Below, piece by piece: positions 58,868-64,000 of a DNA stretch of 64,000 nt. The stretch is taken from contig CAVUEP010000031.1 of NCBI GenBank assembly GCA_963740395.1, positions 40,652 to 104,651 on the forward strand. Reading direction: 5' to 3'. Position 1 is the stretch's first letter. Each line of letters opens with the position of its first letter. This DNA comes from CADEEN01 sp963740395 (GTDB lineage Bacteria > Pseudomonadota > Gammaproteobacteria > Burkholderiales > Burkholderiaceae_C). Made by a program: the position numbers and the translations under genes. The notes under the pieces are model-generated. The model did not search any database. It was not told the DNA's origin and saw nothing but the letters and a program-made list of their open reading frames with translations.

Positions 58868-60112
58868 ATGATGCGCATCACCACCGCCCAGTCCTTCGAA
58901 TCCGGCATCGACCGCATCCAGCAGCGACAGCTTGACCTGGCCGATATCCAGCAGCAGATGACGAGCGGAAAGCGTGTGGCCAAGGCCAGCGACGACCCGA
59001 CGGCGGCCGCACGCGCCGAGCGCGCGTTGGCGGCGACGAGCCGCGCCGAAGCCAACCAGCGCGCCGTCGAAGCCAGCCGCAGCGCGATGACCTTGACCGA
59101 AGGCGCGCTGGCCGATGCGGGCGAGCTGATGCACCAGGCGCGCGAGGCGCTGGTGGCGGCAGGCAACGGCGCCTATGGCGATGCCGAGCGCGCCGGCCTG
59201 GCCGACCGCCTGAGCGCTGTCCGCCAGCAGTTGTTCGCCGTGGCCAACCGCGGCACGCCCGATGGCGGCTTCGTCTTCGGCGGCCAAGGCGCGGGCCAGG
59301 CGCCGTTCATCGACGCCGCGGGCGGCGTGCAGTTCCGCGCCACGGCCGGCGAAGTGCAGGTGGCCAGCGACGAGCCGCTGCAGCGCAGCGTCGACGGCGT
59401 GGCGGCCTGGCTGGCCTCGCCCACGGGCAACGGCCTGTTCGAGACCCGCAGCGCCGCCGCAGCACCCAACGTCAGTGGCAGCTGGATCGACAGCGGTCGC
59501 GTCACCGATCCGCAGGCCTTCTACGCTGCCACATCGCCGCCGGCGGTGGCGAACCCGGCCGCGCTGGTCTATCGCGTCGACTTCACGACCACGCCCTCCG
59601 GCACGACCTACACGATTCTCAAGGATGGTGCCGCGACGGCGGTCACGAATGTGCCGTTCGTCAGCGGCCAGGCCATGCAGATCGACGGCATGGCCTTCAC
59701 CATCACCGGCCAGCCGGCGCTGGGCGACGCGTTCGACGTGCGCCTGGCGTCACCCTCGCGCGGCGTCTTCGACTCCCTGGACCGGACCATCGCCGAGTTG
59801 CGTACCCCGTTGCGCTCGAGTGCCTCGGTCGCGCAGGGCGTGCAGCGGGCGCTGGCCGATGTCGACGGTTCCCTCGCCGCGCTACAGTCGTTGCGCAGCC
59901 GCGTCGGCGAAGTGCTGAACCGCGCCGATATGGTGGCGGGCCGGGTCGATGCGCAGGCGCTGGCGGCGCAGACCGAGCGTTCGCAGGCCGAAGACCTCGA
60001 CATGGTGAAGGCCATTTCAGAGTTCCAGAATCAGCAGAGCGGCTACCAGGCTGCGCTGCAAACGTACACGATGGTGCAGCGCATGTCGCTGTTCCAGTAC
60101 ATCAACACTTGA
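58868..60112 (+). CDS. flgL: Flagellar hook-associated protein 3 FlgL
   Basis: 414 residues. N-terminal flagellin-like domain MRITTAQSFESGIDRIQQRQ, QQMTSGKRVAKASDDPTAAA, and C-terminal end SEFQNQQSGYQAALQTYTMV, ending FQYINT. Start either ATG 58868 or 58871; both are five to eight bases after the flgK stop. Confidence 0.95.
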   Translation: MMRITTAQSFESGIDRIQQRQLDLADIQQQMTSGKRVAKASDDPTAAARAERALAATSRAEANQRAVEASRSAMTLTEGALADAGELMHQAREALVAAGNGAYGDAERAGLADRLSAVRQQLFAVANRGTPDGGFVFGGQGAGQAPFIDAAGGVQFRATAGEVQVASDEPLQRSVDGVAAWLASPTGNGLFETRSAAAAPNVSGSWIDSGRVTDPQAFYAATSPPAVANPAALVYRVDFTTTPSGTTYTILKDGAATAVTNVPFVSGQAMQIDGMAFTITGQPALGDAFDVRLASPSRGVFDSLDRTIAELRTPLRSSASVAQGVQRALADVDGSLAALQSLRSRVGEVLNRADMVAGRVDAQALAAQTERSQAEDLDMVKAISEFQNQQSGYQAALQTYTMVQRMSLFQYINT

Positions 60113-60134
60113 GAGACCGCCGTAGCGGTTGCCC

Positions 60135-61337
60135 ATGACGATCAACGACAACCCGATCCTGGCCCAGGTGGTGCTCGGCTACTCGCCGATGATCGACCGC
60201 GAGCGCTCGGTCAGCGCCACGCGCCTGACCGTGTTCCCGGTGCGACCGGACATGCCGCTGGACGCCGGCGAGTTGCTGGCCGCCGTCGCCGAGGTCTGGC
60301 CCGAGGCCGGGGGCAAGGTGTCGCTCAATATCGTCAGCGAAAGCCTGCTGACCGACCTGTTGCGCGCCCAGCCGAGTGCCAACCTGATGCTCGAAGTGCC
60401 GGCCTTCATGGCCTGCGACATTGCGCACAGCCAAGCCCTCCTGGCGCTCTTCGGACGCGGCAACACCCTGCTGCTCAAGGACCGGCCGCGCGGCGAACTG
60501 CCACGCGAGGTGTTGCCCTGTTTCAAGCACGCCATCATCAACGTGGCTGACGAACGGCGCAGCGACGCCCAGGCGCCGCCCGGCGTGACACGTCAGATCA
60601 GCCACATGCAGGCGGGCGTGCGCACGCTGGTCGAGCTCGAGGCGAGCTTCAAGCGCGGCGCGGTGGCGGTGCTGGGATGGCCCATCGACGACACGCTTCA
60701 ACCCGGCGGCGCTCGCGTGCAGGGCGACCTGGCGACGATCGTCGAGCTGATGCGCCGCGTCGACAAGGAGGAGTCGATCGACCGCCTCGAAGACACCCTG
60801 AAGCTGGACCCGACGCTGGCCTTCAAGCTGCTGCGCTACCTCAATTCGGCGGCCTTCGGCCTGCGTGTCGAGGTCAGCTCATTCCGGCACGCACTGATGC
60901 TGCTGGGCTATGCGCGCCTGAAGCGCTGGCTGGCGCTGCTGCTGGCCTCGGCCAGCAAGGACCGCGACATGAAGCCGGTGATGTTTGCGGCCCTGCGCCG
61001 TGGCCTGCTGATGGAAGAGCTGGCCCGCGCCAGCGCCGACGGTGGCAACGACGAGATGCGCAACGAGGCCTTCATCTGCGGCGTCTTTTCGCTGCTGGAT
61101 CGGATGATGAAGCAACCCTTCGCGGAATTGCTCAATTCCGTGCCGGTGCCGGATTCGGTGCGGCAGGCCCTGGTCGACGGCCAGGGACCCTACCAGCCCT
61201 TCCTGGAGATCGTGCGTGCGGTCGAGAACGAGTCGCTGTTCGACGTTCGTGACTGCGCCGAGCGCGTGCTGATGGGCGTCGGCGAGATCAACCGCGCAGT
61301 CCTGCGCGCGTTGGCCAAGGCGGTGCAGATCCAATAG
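60135..61337 (+). CDS. HDOD-domain signalling protein (degenerate EAL plus HDOD, YuxH type)
   Basis: 400 residues. The N-terminal half (about 1-190) resembles a degenerate EAL phosphodiesterase fold without the catalytic EXLXR/DDFGTGYSS motifs (SPMIDRERSVSATRLTVFPV; AIINVADERRSD). The C-terminal half is an HDOD domain (VELMRRVDKEESIDRLEDTL, LRYLNSAAFGLR, SSFRHALMLLGYARLKRWL). Such proteins are usually regulatory c-di-GMP-related output or scaffold proteins rather than enzymes. Directly after flgL (22 bp), so probably expressed with the hook genes. Confidence 0.82.
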   Translation: MTINDNPILAQVVLGYSPMIDRERSVSATRLTVFPVRPDMPLDAGELLAAVAEVWPEAGGKVSLNIVSESLLTDLLRAQPSANLMLEVPAFMACDIAHSQALLALFGRGNTLLLKDRPRGELPREVLPCFKHAIINVADERRSDAQAPPGVTRQISHMQAGVRTLVELEASFKRGAVAVLGWPIDDTLQPGGARVQGDLATIVELMRRVDKEESIDRLEDTLKLDPTLAFKLLRYLNSAAFGLRVEVSSFRHALMLLGYARLKRWLALLLASASKDRDMKPVMFAALRRGLLMEELARASADGGNDEMRNEAFICGVFSLLDRMMKQPFAELLNSVPVPDSVRQALVDGQGPYQPFLEIVRAVENESLFDVRDCAERVLMGVGEINRAVLRALAKAVQIQ

Positions 61338-61483
61338 CGGCGGCGTCTTCGTGACAACCAACACGGCTGCAGGCGTCAGCTGGCGTGCCGCGGGGCACGA
61401 CAGCGGCCAGCCCCCATGGCCATGTGGGCGACAATGGTCGCGTCGGCGGTCGACGTAGCGAATCCGCCGAAGCCCTGGCATTC

Positions 61484-61864
61484 ATGTCCGAGACCTCAGA
61501 CACCCCACCCGGCCTGCCCGCGCCGGGCCTGCTCGACGAGCAGGCGCTGGCGCGGCTGCATGAACTCGATCCCGGCGGCAAGGCCGGGCTGGTGGCGCGC
61601 GTGCTGGCCACGTACACCCGTTCACTGGCGAGCCTGCTCGACCAGCTGGCGGTCGCGCGCAAGGGCGCCGACGCCCAGGCACAGCGCCATGTGGCGCATA
61701 CCCTGAAGTCCTCTTCGGCCAGCGTCGGCGCACTCAAGTTGTCCGAGCTTTGCGCCGATATCGAACGCAGGCTGCGCGAGGGCCTCACCGACGGCCTCGA
61801 CGGCCGTCTGGACGACTTGCGCGTCGAGGGCGAGCGTGTGCTCGCCGCGCTACGCGGGACCTGA
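61484..61864 (+). CDS. HPt-domain phosphotransfer protein
   Basis: 126 residues. Contains the phospho-accepting His in HVAHTLKSSSASVGA, followed by LSELCADIERRLREG, the HPt helical bundle. The ATG at 61484 is selected because the frame upstream is Pro/Gly-rich and not HPt-like. The next gene, 9 bp later, is a response regulator, so this protein probably passes phosphate to it or to a hybrid kinase outside the window. Confidence 0.85.
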   Translation: MSETSDTPPGLPAPGLLDEQALARLHELDPGGKAGLVARVLATYTRSLASLLDQLAVARKGADAQAQRHVAHTLKSSSASVGALKLSELCADIERRLREGLTDGLDGRLDDLRVEGERVLAALRGT

Positions 61865-61873
61865 AGTCAGCCA

Positions 61874-64000
61874 ATGAACAATCCAACCCCCTTTGACGAC
61901 GAACTCAGCAACGAGCGGCCGCGCGTGCTGCTGGTCGACGACGACGAGGTCAACCTGCTGCTGACCGCGGCGGCGCTGCGCGAGCGCGGCTTCGATCCGG
62001 TCGAGGTCAACAGCGGCAAGGCGGCCCTGGATGCGCTCGGCGCGGTGGAACCTGATCTGGTCGTGCTCGACGCGCTGATGCCCGGCATGGATGGATTCGA
62101 GACCTGTCAGGCGCTGCGCCGCTTGCCCAATTACGCACAGATGCCGGTGCTGATGCTGACCGGCCTGGACGACGACGCCTCGATCACGCGCGCCTATCGC
62201 GCCGGAGCGACGGACTTCTTTGTCAAGAGCACGCAATGGAGCCTGCTGGCCGGGCGCCTGCGCTACCTGTTGCGCGTCATCGCGCACGCGCATCGAACTC
62301 GAGCGCAGCAAGTTCAAACTGGCCCGCGCGCAAGACCTGGCCCGCATGGGCAGTTTCGACTGGCGCCGCGGCGAGGGCCTGGGCCACCTCTGGCTGTCTG
62401 CCGAAGCCCTGCGCGTGTTCGGCAAGAACCCTGACGAGCCCCTCGAGGTGCGCGCGCTGCTGCGCATGGTCGGCGCGGCGCAGCGGCGCGGCCTGCTGCG
62501 CATGCTCAACGAAGTGGTGGCGCACAACGCGGTTCTGGCCACCGACTTCTCCGTGACGCTGTTCGACGGCCGTGCGCGCGTCATCCATGTCGAGGCCGAG
62601 GCCGAGTTCGAACATGGCCATGGCGTGGGCTACACCGGCGTCTTCCAGGACGTGACCGACCGCCGTGTTGCCGAGGACCGGATCCGGCACCTGGCCAATT
62701 TCGACGCGCTCACCGGGCTGCCGAACCGGCGCCAGTTGATCTGGCGCACCGAGCGCGCGCTGGACCATGCGCGACGCCTGGGCCACAACGCAGCCCTGCT
62801 GCTGATCGATCTGGACCGCTTCAAGAACGTCAACGACACGCTGGGCCATGCGGCCGGTGACGAGTTGTTGATGGAAGTCGCGCGCCGCCTGCGCGGCTGC
62901 GTTCGTCACAGCGACCAGGTCATGGAGGGTGCGCTCGAGGCCGCCGGTGCACGTTCGCACCGCACGCTCGAGGCGGTGGGCCGCCTGGGTGGCGACGAGT
63001 TCGTGGCCCTGCTGCCCGAGGTCACCGACGACCCGGACGCCGAGCGCGTGGCCGCTCGCATTCTCGACGCGATGCGCGAGCCGATCTTCGTTGCCGGGCA
63101 GGAGTGTTTCGTCACCGCCAGCGTGGGCATCGCGCTGTTCCCGCGTGACGCCCTGAACCTGGCCGACCTGATGCGCAACTCCGATGTTGCGATGTACGCG
63201 GCCAAGACCGCGGGGCGCAATTCGGCAGCCATCTACACGCCGCAACTGGGTGGCCGCGGGCGCGAGAAGATCGAGCTCGAGAGCCATCTGCACAAGGCCA
63301 TCGAGCGCAATGAGCTGGTCCTTCACTACCAGCCCAAGGTCGACGTGCGCGGCGCGCGCATGGTCGGCGCCGAGGCGCTGATGCGCTGGCAACGCAGCGG
63401 CGTGCTGGTGCCCCCGGGTGACTTCATTCCGCTGGCCGAAGAGACCGGACTGATCGTGCCGCTGTCGGAATGGGCCGTGCGCGAGGCCGCGCGCCAGGCC
63501 AAGATCTGGCAGCAGAGCTTCGGCTTTGCCGACTCGATTGCCGTCAACCTGCCCAGCCGCCTGTTCGAACGCAGTGACCTGGTCGATAAGATCCACGAGG
63601 CCGTTTCTGCCTATGGCGTGCCGCACAAGGCGATCCTGCTCGAGATCACGGAAAACAACCTGATGAAGGACCTGCACAACGTGTCCTTGTCCTTGCATCG
63701 ACTCAACGAGATCGGCGTTCAGATCTCGATCGACGACTTCGGTACCGGCTATTCGTCGCTGGCCTACCTGACGACGTTGCCGATCTCGGAGCTGAAGGTC
63801 GATCGCTCGTTCGTGCGCGACCTGGGCATCACACCGCAGAGTTCGGCGGTGGTCTCGGCGATCATCGCGTTGGCGCGGTCGTTGGGCCTGCGCGTGATCG
63901 CCGAGGGCGTCGAGACATTGCGCCAGATGGACGTGCTGCACCGGCTGGGCTGCGGCGTCATGCAGGGTTTCCTGTTTGCCAAGGCCCTGCCGCCGGACGA
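61874..64000 (+). CDS. Response regulator with PAS-like, GGDEF and EAL domains (one frame break, 3' end outside window)
   Basis: Receiver domain residues 1-130: RVLLVDDDEVNLLLTAAALR, phospho-Asp in LVVLDALMPGMDG, DDFFVK-type end ATDFFVKST. The frame breaks at about 62281-62289; joined sequence continues IELERSKFKLARAQDLARMG with a PAS-like region, GGDEF domain (FDALTGLPNRRQLIW, RLGGDEFVALLPEV) and EAL domain (LVLHYQPKVDVRGARMVGAE with EALMRW, DDFGTGYSSLAYL). GGDEF active site intact, EAL motif intact, so both activities are possible. About 20 extra residues (ALEAAGARSHRTLEAVG) precede the GGDEF loop. The C-terminus is cut off by the window end. Confidence 0.88.

Overview
The window is about 64 kb of GC-rich DNA with dense, short-spaced operons on both strands. 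The gene set points to a motile betaproteobacterium of the order Burkholderiales, probably near the Rubrivivax/Ideonella/Leptothrix or Comamonadaceae group: flhDC master regulator, flhBAFG-fliA and flgA-L clusters, a Burkholderia-type porin, a YnjBCD-type ABC operon and DctP-type TRAP transport. The taxonomic placement is an inference from gene content. No rRNA, tRNA, CRISPR array, prophage, insertion sequence or defence island was seen.

Left part (1-9.3 kb): a NitT/TauT-type ABC importer diverges from purine-catabolism genes (uraH, xdhC) across an 18-bp palindrome. A long inverted repeat follows, then cysteine dioxygenase, amiC-tsaE, queG, an AEC transporter, a chalcone-isomerase-like exported protein and xerD. 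Middle (9.3-36.7 kb): porin and marC; a minus-strand cluster with the content and order of the E. coli ydjX/Z-ynjBCDF neighbourhood; two small sigma-factor loci; a permease/thioredoxin pair; a two-domain thioredoxin protein; a Cache-domain protein beside a chemoreceptor; a pyroglutamate module (pcp, 5-oxoprolinase, Asp/Glu-racemase-like, TRAP dctPQM); and an MshEN-type (predicted c-di-GMP-binding) protein just before flhDC.

Right part (36.9-64 kb): one long flagellar supercluster: flhDC, a membrane methyltransferase, motAB, flhB-flhA-flhF-flhG-like-fliA, the opposing flgA-flgM-flgN, then flgBCDEFGHIJKL, an HDOD protein, an HPt protein and a response regulator with GGDEF and EAL domains that runs off the end. 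Sigma-28-type promoters with exact spacing are visible before motA and flgM. The order fits the FlhDC > FliA > FlgM hierarchy, with c-di-GMP proteins at both ends.

Two properties cut across the window. First, a family of GC-rich, multi-hairpin repeats (about 85 bp, with a long form of about 175 bp) starts within a few bases of the stop codon of the upstream gene in many operon gaps, always in the direction of transcription. Two copies are open in the frame of the next gene (flgH, pcp), and an unrelated hairpin repeat lies in frame inside the 5-oxoprolinase gene. Second, about fifteen conserved genes carry single-base frame breaks, nearly all behaving as +1 insertions in short G/C/A/T runs. 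This looks more like sequencing or assembly error than gene decay, so these genes are annotated as full-length with the break noted.
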